Under the pieces are notes generated by a model. That model was not told the DNA's origin and did no database searches. It saw only the letters and a program-made list of their open reading frames with translations. This document shows, piece by piece, positions 10,395 to 18,543 of a DNA stretch of 64,000 nucleotides. The stretch comes from Pediococcus acidilactici DSM 20284. GTDB lineage: Bacteria; Bacillota; Bacilli; Lactobacillales; Lactobacillaceae. How positions within the stretch are numbered: the stretch's first letter is position 1; every line of letters starts with the position of its first letter. Made by a program: the position numbers and the translations under genes. The stretch spans positions 1,167,660 through 1,231,659 of the forward strand of contig NZ_GL397067.1 of assembly GCF_000146325.1 (NCBI RefSeq), read 5' to 3'.

Positions 10395-11093
10395 TTATAG
10401 TAAACCACCGACAATGTGAAACTTTCGTCTAAGATACCACCGACCGGCGAAGGCTGCAACCGCTAGCACGATGTAACCAGCTAGCGGCAACATCGGGTTG
10501 ATGACTGGTGGCAGTGCTCCAAAGGCCGTGTAGAAAATAATCCATAAAATTACTGCTAATACGGTAATTCCGGCTTGTTTCCATAAAGATGGCCGCTTTT
10601 TACGATTACCAATCAACCGATAAATGTAGGCAATTCCAAACCCACCGACTGCCGAAGTTAAGATGATTGCTAAAATCCCAGCTGGTCCGGGAGCTGCTTG
10701 AACTGACTTCGGTTGAATTAACATCATTAACGCATACATTGCCGCAAAAAGGGCCATAAAGATGAGGCCATTATCCGCGGCACGAAGCCAGATGTTATTA
10801 CTTTGAGCTTCCATTTTAGCCTTCTTAGGGCCTTCCACAATTGCTTTAAACCGGTCAGTTGGGGTCCCAAATAATTGTTTTGCGGTCGTTCCCGTTTTTT
10901 GTCCTTCTAACAATTGGGTTTCCGTGTCGATTAACGCAGCTTGGCGTTGTTCGTCACTTAATTTGCTTGCCTGTAATTCCTTACGCAAACGGTGCATAAA
11001 ATCGGCGTTACGCTTAGTTAGTTCCGTCGATTGTTGATGTTCAGAATGCGGATGCCGCTGTTGTGCACCCGCGTTACGTGGTTCTTCACTCAT
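10395..11093 (-). CDS. DUF1129 family membrane protein
   Basis: A 232-residue protein with a hydrophilic His/Gln-rich start, a helical cytosolic segment (about 25-95) and four to five hydrophobic segments (about 106-125, 138-162, 173-192, 196-222). The arrangement fits DUF1129, a family of unknown function usually beside ychF in lactobacilli. It begins 26 nt after ychF with GAGGAGC before the ATG, so it is co-transcribed. Confidence 0.8.
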   Translation of the reverse strand: MSEEPRNAGAQQRHPHSEHQQSTELTKRNADFMHRLRKELQASKLSDEQRQAALIDTETQLLEGQKTGTTAKQLFGTPTDRFKAIVEGPKKAKMEAQSNNIWLRAADNGLIFMALFAAMYALMMLIQPKSVQAAPGPAGILAIILTSAVGGFGIAYIYRLIGNRKKRPSLWKQAGITVLAVILWIIFYTAFGALPPVINPMLPLAGYIVLAVAAFAGRWYLRRKFHIVGGLL

Positions 11094-11119
11094 GTTTAAT
11101 TGCTCCTCATCCAGTAATT

Positions 11120-12226
11120 TTATACGTTGAAGCGGAATTCGATAATGTCACCATCTTGAACATGGTAATCCTTACCTTCTAGGCGCAAGCGTCCCGCTTC
11201 CCGAACTGCTTGCATGCTGCCATACTTATCCAAGTCGTCAAACGAAACGGTTTCCGCACGGATAAAGCCGCGTTCAAAGTCCGAGTGGATAATTCCCGCA
11301 GTTTGCGGTGCCGTCATGCCCTTCTTGAACGTCCAAGCACGGGTTTCCTTACCACCCGCCGTGAAGAAGGTTTGCAAGCCTAATAGGTTGTAAGAAGCTT
11401 GAATCAAGCGGTTCAAACCAGGTTCTTCAATTCCCTCTGCTTCAAGGAATTCAGCCTTTTCGTCGTCTTCAAGTTCTGCAATTTCTTGTTCCGTTTCAGC
11501 AGAAATCCCTAGAACTTGGGCATCCGGATCCACTTCGGCAACGTAATCCTTAATTTCTTTAAAGTACTTGGAACTTTCTGGATCGGCCATGTCATCTTCG
11601 GCAATGTTAGCCACGTAAAGGACTGGTTTAGTGGTCAACAAGAATAAGCCCTTCACAATTTGCATTTCAGCTTCATCGAATTCCACTGCTCGAGCTGGTT
11701 TGCCGGCTTCAAGAACTGGATGCAATTTTTCAAGCACTGCCAATTCTGCTAAAGCATCCTTATCACGACCCTTAGCCGCCCGTTGCACCTTAGCTAACCG
11801 CTTTTCAACACTTTCTAAGTCTGCCAAACTCAATTCCATATTGATAGTTTCAATATCTTCGATGGGATCGACTTTCCCAGATACCGTTGTGATGTTGTCG
11901 TCATCAAAAGCACGAACAACGTGAACAATCGCATCCACTTGCCGAATGTTTTCTAGGAACTTGTTTCCAAGACCTTCTCCCTTACTTGCTCCCTTAACAA
12001 TTCCCGCAATGTCGGTAAATTCAAAGGTGGTGTGCACAATTTTCTTTGCCGGAATGATTTCTTGAATCCGTGCTAACCGCGCATCGGGAACCTCTACCAT
12101 CCCCACGTTAGGGTCAATCGTCGCAAACGGATAGTTCGCCATTTCGGCGCCCGCCTTCGTAATTGCGTTAAATAAGGTCGACTTGCCGACGTTGGGCAAG
12201 CCCACAATACCAGCTGTTAATGACAT
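11120..12226 (-). CDS. ychF: Redox-regulated ATPase YchF (Obg family)
   Basis: A 368-residue ribosome-associated P-loop ATPase of the OLA1/YchF class. The G1 loop is GLPNVGKST (9-17), followed by DIAGIVKGASKGEGLGNKFL (G3 region), a coiled-coil insertion (about 130-170), and a C-terminal TGS domain (about 280-368, GTMTAPQTAGIIHSDFE-like). GAAAGGAAAG lies before the ATG. It is normally close to parB/DUF951 in this phylum; here a plus-strand insertion separates them. Confidence 0.95.
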   Translation of the reverse strand: MSLTAGIVGLPNVGKSTLFNAITKAGAEMANYPFATIDPNVGMVEVPDARLARIQEIIPAKKIVHTTFEFTDIAGIVKGASKGEGLGNKFLENIRQVDAIVHVVRAFDDDNITTVSGKVDPIEDIETINMELSLADLESVEKRLAKVQRAAKGRDKDALAELAVLEKLHPVLEAGKPARAVEFDEAEMQIVKGLFLLTTKPVLYVANIAEDDMADPESSKYFKEIKDYVAEVDPDAQVLGISAETEQEIAELEDDEKAEFLEAEGIEEPGLNRLIQASYNLLGLQTFFTAGGKETRAWTFKKGMTAPQTAGIIHSDFERGFIRAETVSFDDLDKYGSMQAVREAGRLRLEGKDYHVQDGDIIEFRFNV

Positions 12227-12417
12227 GTTAATTACACTTTCCTTTCAAAATTGCGTGTTCTTGTTTCTATGGTATCAAAAAAGTGGTCTAGATAATAGGT
12301 GGTGACTAGATTAAAACTTAGAACAGGCATCAAATTTGGTTCACCTAGTTAATCAAGTTATAATGGTAGTAAAATTTTAACGATCAAAGTTGATAATTAA
12401 ATTAAAAAGGGCGGAGT

Positions 12418-12668
12418 ATGAAACGTTCCCCTAGCTTGTTACTTTGTCTACTAATGCCGATTGTAATCTTGATCCTTAGTAATACGTTGATTAATATTGA
12501 TTTTTCAACTAGTTTTACCAATTAGCATTCAGTATACTAAGCAATCCTTCTGAAACCAGCATTGTTACCGGATTGATCTATTGCGACATCTTTTTTGCAA
12601 TTGGCTTAATGGTCTGGTACAAACGGTTGCGTAATTTTTATAAAAAAATATTCCAACGTTCTGTATAA
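12418..12668 (+). pseudogene. Frameshifted small membrane protein gene
   Basis: An ATG at 12418 behind GGGCGGAG opens MKRSPSLLLCLLMPIVILIL and stops at TAG 12523-12525 after 35 codons. The next frame (-1) continues from about 12512 as FYQLAFSILSNPSE and a second hydrophobic segment to TAA at 12666-12668, 21 nt before the CPBP gene. One extra base in the T4 run at 12513-12516 would join both into an about 83-residue two-helix protein. I see no canonical slippery heptamer in the right frame, so mutation or a sequencing error is likelier than programmed shifting. Function unknown. Confidence 0.55.
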
Positions 12669-12689
12669 CAAACCAAGGAGACCAGTCTT

Positions 12690-13382
12690 ATGAACCGACA
12701 ACCACTAGTAATCAACAAAAATAAATTAATTATCGCAATTTCAATACCACTTTTAGAATTGATTATTGGTGGCACAGTTGTTAATTTAATCCCTTCCATG
12801 TTTGGAAAAATACTGTTCACCGATTTGATTTTCTTCATTGGTTTTCTCGTAGCTATCCTACTTTACAAAGATGTTCTAAAACGGGATTGGCCCCGTTTTA
12901 AGCAACACTTATGGCGTAATCTAATCTTTGCTGTTTTGGGAGTAGTTGCGGCACATCTGCTAATCAGTATCACTCGTTCAGGTTTAAATCTCTTTTTATC
13001 AGCAAGTCTTAGCCCAGAAACTTTGCTAAGTTTTGCCGTTTCTGCTCCAGCCCTTGGCTTTCTTGGAAGCTTAACTGCTCTAATGGCTCCTTTCACCGAG
13101 GAAATTATCTTCCGACACGCTTTGTTTTATCAGTGGAGAAACCGTGGGCTAACTACTTGGCTAATGTTTATTTTATCTTCAGTTTTATTTGGTCTAGTTC
13201 ACTGGAATAACTTTAATGGCGATTTACTCCAAATGATTCCTTACATGTTTGTCGGAGCAGGATTCGCCTTAATTTACTATAAATCACAAAATATTTGGCA
13301 AAACATAATGACCCACTTTTTCTTTGATTTTATCCAAGTACTGGGAGCAGGAGTAGTGCTGATCGTCTCGTTGTTACGGTAG
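12690..13382 (+). CDS. CPBP family intramembrane glutamic protease (Abi)
   Basis: A 230-residue protein with six to eight membrane segments. It carries the three motifs of the CPBP/Rce1 class: EEIIFR (137-142), FGLVHW with His171, and THFFFD with His209. Bacterial members process or protect against peptides, and some serve as bacteriocin immunity proteins; nothing nearby proves that here. AAGGAGA precedes the ATG. Together with the broken gene before it, it forms a plus-strand insertion inside the minus-strand parB-ychF cluster. Confidence 0.88.
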   Translation: MNRQPLVINKNKLIIAISIPLLELIIGGTVVNLIPSMFGKILFTDLIFFIGFLVAILLYKDVLKRDWPRFKQHLWRNLIFAVLGVVAAHLLISITRSGLNLFLSASLSPETLLSFAVSAPALGFLGSLTALMAPFTEEIIFRHALFYQWRNRGLTTWLMFILSSVLFGLVHWNNFNGDLLQMIPYMFVGAGFALIYYKSQNIWQNIMTHFFFDFIQVLGAGVVLIVSLLR

Positions 13383-13404
13383 CAATTAAATTAATTAAAA
13401 CAAC

Positions 13405-13600
13405 CCAAAATGAGAGTAGGCCAAAGTCAGATAGTTTGCGAGCATTAACTGAAAAACGACCATTATACCTGATTTAGGCATAAAGGTCGTTTTTTTAAGC
13501 GAAACAAACTGAGTTTTGGCTCTATTGAAGACAAAACACCAAAATAACTTTTTAAGAATCTTTTCATCCTTGAAAAACATTTCTTTAGTTTTTTCCAACT
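13405..13600 (+). repeat. Dispersed repeat, copy B
   Basis: Near full-length: GAGAGTAGGCCAAAGTCAGA, TTTGCGAGCATTAACTGAAA, a palindrome (13454-13498) with arms ACGACC and GGTCGT, AAGCGAAACAAACTGAGTTT, GGCTCTATTGAAG, then CACCAAAATAACTTTTTAAG and ATCCTTGAAAAACATTTC. It lies between the convergent CPBP and DUF951 genes. Confidence 0.8.
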
Positions 13601-13609
13601 TCTTTTAAA

Positions 13610-13804
13610 TTATTTTGATTCAGTAGCGCTAGCAAGAATTTTCTTTAATTTTCGTTCAAATTCGCGGCGTTTAAGCATCACTATATGGCCACATTTACAA
13701 CACTTAATTTTAATATCCATTCCTAAGCGAATAATTTCAAACTGATTGGTGCCACACGGATGATTCTTCTTCATTTCCACAATATCATGTAATTTATACT
13801 CCAT
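13610..13804 (-). CDS. DUF951 family zinc-ribbon-like protein
   Basis: A 64-residue basic protein: KNHPCGTNQFEIIRLGMDIK, then CCKCGH and KRREFERKLKK. The four cysteines suit a small zinc ribbon, and the family (DUF951) is typically encoded next to parB/ychF. It begins 12 nt after parB with AAAGGAG before the ATG. A role linked to translation or nucleic-acid binding is inference only. Confidence 0.85.
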   Translation of the reverse strand: MEYKLHDIVEMKKNHPCGTNQFEIIRLGMDIKIKCCKCGHIVMLKRREFERKLKKILASATESK

Positions 13805-13816
13805 TTTCGGACTCCT

Positions 13817-14665
13817 TTAATCAATTGAGATATTTAAAATTTCTAAAATACGATCTAAATCTTGCATCGATTCATAATCAATTTCGATTTTACCTTTTTG
13901 TTTTGATTTTTCCAAAACGACCGCTTTAGTTCCTAATCTTTCAGCAAGCTGATTCTCAATTTCACGAACAAATGGTGAACGTCGCCTTTGTGGAAGTTTC
14001 TTTGCTTTTTTGGTTTTCGCTGCGTTAATTTGATTAACCATCGCCTCGAGTTGGCGTACGGTCAAATTTTCTTTAACAGTACGTTGCGCCATCTGTTCCA
14101 ATTGACGTTCTTGCTTAAGTCCTAGCAATGTCCGTGCCTGTCCCATCGAAAGTTTTCCGTCTTGCAAAAGCTGTTTAACCATTGTCGGTAAACCCAATAA
14201 ACGCAAGTAGTTAGCGATATAAGGACGACTTTTCCCCAATCGTTGTGAAACTTGTGCTTGCGTTAATCCTAACTCTTGAATCATCGCTTGATAAGCTTCC
14301 GCTTCTTCTAAGGGACTTAAGTCTTCGCGTTGCAAATTTTCCACAATTGCAGCTTCGCGGGTGGTCTCATCCGAAAAATCGCGAATAATTGCCGGAACTT
14401 TTGTTAATCCCGCAATGATACTCGCTCGGTAGCGCCGTTCACCCGCGATAATTTCGTAACGCTCAATCGCTGCAATTGGTTGACGTAAAACTAACGGTTG
14501 GAAAATTCCCGACTCCCTGATGGAATCTGCCAACTCCGCTAATTTTTTCTTATCAAAAATCCGCCGTGGCTGGAAGGGATTGGGGCGAATCTTATCCACT
14601 TCCACCATCTGGTAACTAGCATTTTCTGGAACGTTCAATTGTATTTCTAATTGTTTCTCATTCAT
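13817..14665 (-). CDS. parB: ParB/Spo0J chromosome partition protein
   Basis: A CTP-binding DNA clamp that loads at parS sites near the origin and organises the nucleoid. 282 residues with the family order: N-terminal domain with GERRYR (75-80) and ENLQRED, a HTH around TQAQVSQRLGKSRPYIANYL, and a C-terminal dimerisation domain ending DLDRILEILNI. The LSMGQARTLLGL and C-terminal sequences match Spo0J rather than Noc. It lacks the lysine-rich LGKGINAL-type start that stimulates ParA, and no parA gene is adjacent. It begins 9 nt after rsmG. Confidence 0.92.
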   Translation of the reverse strand: MNEKQLEIQLNVPENASYQMVEVDKIRPNPFQPRRIFDKKKLAELADSIRESGIFQPLVLRQPIAAIERYEIIAGERRYRASIIAGLTKVPAIIRDFSDETTREAAIVENLQREDLSPLEEAEAYQAMIQELGLTQAQVSQRLGKSRPYIANYLRLLGLPTMVKQLLQDGKLSMGQARTLLGLKQERQLEQMAQRTVKENLTVRQLEAMVNQINAAKTKKAKKLPQRRRSPFVREIENQLAERLGTKAVVLEKSKQKGKIEIDYESMQDLDRILEILNISID

Positions 14666-14674
14666 GATAACCTT

Positions 14675-15406
14675 CTATTTCTCGCCAATTGGATCTTTAC
14701 TTGGAGTTCCCGGTTTCCGCGGATACTTGTTGGGCGTCTCCTTTTTCTTTTCAATTACCACTAAATGCCGTTCGTCGCCGGTCACTGGCAAAGCAAATTG
14801 TCGATCTTCTAATAATTTCCCGCCTAAAACCGCGATTGCTTGCCGCCCGGTTGCCAGCTCCTGTTCAGTGTGGGCCGCCTTGAGCGCGATAAAGTGGCCG
14901 CCTTGCTTAACTAACGGCAAACATAATTCGCTTAAGACACTCAACCGCGCCACTGCCCGGGCGGTAACTAGTGCAAAACTAGCCCGGTACGCCGATTTTT
15001 TAGCGCCAAACGTTTCAGCTCGGTCATGAACCAATTCCACATCAGTTAAACCTAGTTCATCTACCAACGCCTGTAAAAATTTAATTCGTTTATTTAATGA
15101 ATCGACGATGGTAACTTTCAATTCGGGCAACAAAATTTTCATGGGCAATGATGGAAAACCTGCCCCTGCGCCCACGTCGCATAACGCGATTCCCGGAGTG
15201 AAAAATTGTGGCGCCTCTAATAGCGGAGTTACCGAGTCGTAAAAATGCTTGAGGTAAACCTCCTTTTCATCCGTAATTGCGGTTAAATTAACGTGTTCGT
15301 TTGTTTCCACTAATCGTTTATAATAGGTATCAAATTGCCACATTTGGTGGTCACTCACTGTCCACCCTCGTTCGGCAAGTGCTTGACGAAATTCTTCTGG
15401 ATTCAT
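14675..15406 (-). CDS. rsmG: 16S rRNA (guanine-527-N7)-methyltransferase
   Basis: SAM-dependent methylation of G527 in the 530 loop of 16S rRNA; loss gives low-level streptomycin resistance. 243 residues, with [19 protein letters not shown] (40-58), the SAM loop [13 protein letters not shown] (76-88) and TARAVARL. The lysine-rich tail is family-typical. CAAGGAGAG lies before the ATG. First gene of the rsmG-parB-DUF951 unit. Confidence 0.95.
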   Translation of the reverse strand: MNPEEFRQALAERGWTVSDHQMWQFDTYYKRLVETNEHVNLTAITDEKEVYLKHFYDSVTPLLEAPQFFTPGIALCDVGAGAGFPSLPMKILLPELKVTIVDSLNKRIKFLQALVDELGLTDVELVHDRAETFGAKKSAYRASFALVTARAVARLSVLSELCLPLVKQGGHFIALKAAHTEQELATGRQAIAVLGGKLLEDRQFALPVTGDERHLVVIEKKKETPNKYPRKPGTPSKDPIGEK

Positions 15407-15513
15407 CTTTTCTCTCCTTGTGAAACATTAATTGTTTCATATTCCTAACTCCACTTTACCCAATTCCCCCAGTTTTGGCAATAAGTCAATTTATACTTGA
15501 AAGGAAGGATTAT

Positions 15514-15987
15514 ATGCAACCAACCATCCGCCCGGTAAGCGCGTTTACCCCGCAACACTACGATCTGTTACTTTTGGCCGATCCCTCCCTGAAAAGCATC
15601 GCCAGCTACCTATCTCGTAGTACCACTTTTGAAATGGTCGCAGACCAACGTTTAATTGGTCTCGTGGTGGTACGCCCGCTCGCTAACCAAACTGCTGAAA
15701 TTATGAATCTGGCCATCACGCCTAAATTTCAGCGACAGCATTTTGCTAGCCAGTTACTGGAATTCGTGATTGAGCACACATCTACGACGGGGGTCCAAAA
15801 GCTGCGAATCATGACTGGTTCAACTAGTTTTACTCAGCTATACCTTTACCAAAAATTCGGTTTCCGTTGTGTCAAAGTGCTGACCGATCATTTTGTTAAC
15901 TCAGGTTACTATTCTGAGCCAATTCACGAAAATAACCTCCGCCTTCGCGACGCAATCGTCTTTGAGCGAGGCTTGCTTTCCGATTAA
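15514..15987 (+). CDS. GNAT family N-acetyltransferase
   Basis: A 157-residue acetyltransferase of unknown substrate. The fold is visible as IGLVVVRPL, then MNLAITPKFQRQHFASQLLEFV (CoA loop in a degenerate RQHFAS form rather than the usual GxGxG/A) and LYLYQKFGFRCVKV. The ATG at 15514 was chosen because GGAAGG precedes it; an earlier TTG at 15475 lacks a ribosome site. Transcribed divergently from rsmG. Confidence 0.8.
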   Translation: MQPTIRPVSAFTPQHYDLLLLADPSLKSIASYLSRSTTFEMVADQRLIGLVVVRPLANQTAEIMNLAITPKFQRQHFASQLLEFVIEHTSTTGVQKLRIMTGSTSFTQLYLYQKFGFRCVKVLTDHFVNSGYYSEPIHENNLRLRDAIVFERGLLSD

Positions 15988-16002
15988 GGACCCTTTTAAC
16001 GC

Positions 16003-16042
16003 AAAAAGCCCGCAACTACATTGTACACGTAGCTGGGGCTTG
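16003..16042 (-). terminator. Terminator downstream of the nucleoside hydrolase gene
   Basis: Imperfect stem AAGCCC...GGGCTT (16006-16041) with a T-run on the minus strand (TTTTTGCG). It sits between the convergent acetyltransferase and hydrolase genes. Confidence 0.6.
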
Positions 16043-16094
16043 CTTAATTAATTAGTTAGTAACGTATGGCTTTCCTCACGCCTTGGTAAAAAAT

Positions 16095-17009
16095 TTAGGC
16101 ACGCATCTTTTTAACTTCCGCAATAAACCACTTATTGAAAGCAGCTGCATCAATATCTACACATACCTCTGCGTTAGTTTTGCCGTCGTGGTAAGCACCG
16201 CGGATGTCGGCGACCGTTTCACCAATCGCCGGTCCTTCGGTAACCACGTCAACCCAGTACGCTTCCGTTCGATACATCTCGGGGTTCAAAATATACGCTA
16301 ACGTATTTACATCGTGCATCGGAAGACCACTTTCGTCACCGTCACAATAGTGGGTGAAAATTGCTCCTAACATTTCCCCTGGCTTGCCTAGATCTTTAAT
16401 GGTGGCGATGGTTTCTGGCGTAAGCAACGCCTTCATGGTAACGTCTAGGCCGACCATCACTATTGGAATTTCACTTTGGTAGACAATTTCAGCCGCGTGC
16501 GGATCCGTAAAGACGTTAAACTCGGCCGCACTGGTCATGTTTCCCATCCCAATTGAGCCGCCCATTGCAACGATTTTCTTGATTTTCCCCTTAACGTCGG
16601 GATGTTCCTTCAATAATAAGGCAATGTTAGTGTATGAACCAGTCGGCACTAAAGTGATTGGGTCATCGTTAGCCATAATGGTTTGGTAAAGAACTTCTAC
16701 CGCGTTGTTAGCCGGTACCTCTGCGGGTTCTTCACCAAAGTCGTAGCCCGGCATCCCAGATTCACCGTGCACCCGAGCCGCATCTTCAAACGGCTTTAAA
16801 AGCGGTTGTTCAGCACCACTAGCCACCGGTACGTCCGCATTAAAGAACTTAACTAGTTTTAAAGCATTTTTTGTAGTTTTATCAACCGTTACGTTTCCCG
16901 CAACCGTCGTGATTAATTCTAATTCAATTTCAGGATTGTTGATGGCAACCGAAATTGCGGCTGCGTCATCAATTCCTGGATCAGTATCCATAATAATTTT
17001 TGTTGTCAT
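16095..17009 (-). CDS. Inosine-uridine type ribonucleoside hydrolase
   Basis: Hydrolyses N-glycosidic bonds of ribonucleosides to base plus ribose. 304 residues with the calcium-binding signature DTDPGIDDA (8-16), PTGSYTNIALLL, the NVFTDPHAAE segment and the C-terminal DVNTLAY. It lies 3' of a CNT nucleoside transporter on the same strand, separated by a terminator-like hairpin at 17055-17087, so uptake and salvage are coupled. RihC versus RihA/B specificity cannot be told from sequence alone. Confidence 0.92.
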   Translation of the reverse strand: MTTKIIMDTDPGIDDAAAISVAINNPEIELELITTVAGNVTVDKTTKNALKLVKFFNADVPVASGAEQPLLKPFEDAARVHGESGMPGYDFGEEPAEVPANNAVEVLYQTIMANDDPITLVPTGSYTNIALLLKEHPDVKGKIKKIVAMGGSIGMGNMTSAAEFNVFTDPHAAEIVYQSEIPIVMVGLDVTMKALLTPETIATIKDLGKPGEMLGAIFTHYCDGDESGLPMHDVNTLAYILNPEMYRTEAYWVDVVTEGPAIGETVADIRGAYHDGKTNAEVCVDIDAAAFNKWFIAEVKKMRA

Positions 17010-17054
17010 TTAATTACCTCCCAAGGTTTTATGAAAGCGTCCTCATTACCATTC

Positions 17055-17087
17055 TAAAAAAAGATGAACTCCGAGTCCATCTTTTTT
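17055..17087 (-). terminator. Intercistronic terminator between nupC and the hydrolase gene
   Basis: AAAAAGATG and CATCTTTTT arms around ACTCCGAGT form a compact stem with T-runs on both strands. Partial read-through would set a lower level of hydrolase than transporter. Confidence 0.7.
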
Positions 17088-17107
17088 CTTTTTATTTTTG
17101 AACTAGT

Positions 17108-18379
17108 TTACCAAACGAATACACCGATGAATCCAGCAGATAGTAAGGAAACTAAAATTCCAGAAAGCAACATGTAACCAACGTTTTTAGAAATTACATC
17201 GTTCTTTTCCCGGTCAACTAAGCCCTTGAACGCTCCGATAATCATTCCGGTAGTTGAGAAGTTTGCAAACGAAGTTAAGAAAACGGTGAGGGTTGCCAAG
17301 AAATGTGGTGTGAAGTGTTTCAAAATTGGTGAAACCTTACCCATAACCACGAATTCGTTAGTAACTAACTTAGTACCCATGTATTGAGCCATTTGGAAAG
17401 CGTGACTCGGATCGAAACCAAGTAGCCAAGCAAATGGGAACATAATTACCCCGAGAATGTTTTCTAGTGAAAGTGCTGGGTTAATCTTGCCTAATAAAGC
17501 ATCAATCAACGCTGCCAAAGCAACGAAGGCAATTACGTTAGCCGTAATGATTAAGATTAAACGGCCCGCGCCTAAGATTGAATCACCTAAGAACGAGAAG
17601 AATGGTTCCCGAGCAGGCTTCTTAGCAACGGTTTCTTCCGCAACTTCTTCTGAACCTGATTCGATGGTTTCCGTAGTTGCTCCAGTATCGGCACTGCTAC
17701 CGATCTTAGCAATTGTATCTTCTTCTTCCGTTACTGAAACTGGATTGAGCACCGTGGTGACGATAATTGCGTTGATAATGTTAATTGGCACCGCGGCAAT
17801 TATGTATTGACCAGGCATCATTAATAGGTACGAACCTAAAATTGAAGCCGTAACACAGCTCATCGACATCATTGCGATCGTAACTAACCGCGCCGACTTC
17901 ATTTGCCGTAATTGTAAACCAGAAACCGCCAAAGCTTCCGTATTACCTAAGAACATCATTTCTACGGCAAAGAATGATTCAAACTTTGGTTGGCGAGTAA
18001 TGAAGGATAATCCCTTACCAACCCACTTAATAATCCAAGGGAGAACGCCGATGTAGGTCAAAATATCAAATAATGGCACAATCATCAAGATTGGTAGCAA
18101 CGCACTCGTTACAAAGTTCATTTGCTTTACGTCGACCCAATCAGCAAGTGCAAAGGAAATTCCTTTATACGAAATATCAACTAAACCTTTAAATCCATCC
18201 GCGGCAGCCTTAACTGCGTTAATCCCAACGGTAGAGTTAACTAAGAACCAAGCTAACACAATGTTAATTACCACCATGATACCGACTGATTTCCAATCAA
18301 TATGCTTGCGGTCTTTAGAAAATAGGACGGCAACGCCCAAAAATACGATTATTCCAATCACATTTACTGCTAAATACAT
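17108..18379 (-). CDS. nupC: NupC/CNT family nucleoside transporter
   Basis: Concentrative (proton- or sodium-coupled) nucleoside importer, 423 residues with about nine hydrophobic segments. Family motifs include GNTEALAVSGLQ and, near the C-terminus, CNT-type SFANFSTTGMIIGAFKGL. Between helices lies an unusually long acidic Ser/Thr/Glu-rich cytosolic loop (about residues 218-260, VTEEEDTIAKIG...EEVAEETVAKK). The ATG at 18377-18379 was chosen because GGGAGA precedes it; upstream residues do not fit the family. Confidence 0.92.
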   Translation of the reverse strand: MYLAVNVIGIIVFLGVAVLFSKDRKHIDWKSVGIMVVINIVLAWFLVNSTVGINAVKAAADGFKGLVDISYKGISFALADWVDVKQMNFVTSALLPILMIVPLFDILTYIGVLPWIIKWVGKGLSFITRQPKFESFFAVEMMFLGNTEALAVSGLQLRQMKSARLVTIAMMSMSCVTASILGSYLLMMPGQYIIAAVPINIINAIIVTTVLNPVSVTEEEDTIAKIGSSADTGATTETIESGSEEVAEETVAKKPAREPFFSFLGDSILGAGRLILIITANVIAFVALAALIDALLGKINPALSLENILGVIMFPFAWLLGFDPSHAFQMAQYMGTKLVTNEFVVMGKVSPILKHFTPHFLATLTVFLTSFANFSTTGMIIGAFKGLVDREKNDVISKNVGYMLLSGILVSLLSAGFIGVFVW

Positions 18380-18543
18380 ACCGAATATCTCCCTCTTACA
18401 ATCCAATTTATTAACAGATGTTGTAATAATCATAACGGCAAATATTTAGTATGTAAATAAAAAATCTAAAGATTTTGAAAAGATTTTCAAAATCCAATCA
18501 ATTGCTATTGTGGTCCGTTCCAATTTGTGGTAAATCGTTTTAC

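Noticed and set aside
12505-12525. Programmed -1 frameshifting in the small membrane gene
   Set aside because: The T4 run is not in a canonical X-XXY-YYZ frame and I see no strong stimulatory hairpin just after it; a simple mutation or sequencing error is more economical.
13395-13598. Open frame of 67 codons on the minus strand after the CPBP gene
   Set aside because: It is made entirely of dispersed repeat copy B, with no ribosome site and no protein-like composition; similar frames appear at the other copies (for example 29160-29564).
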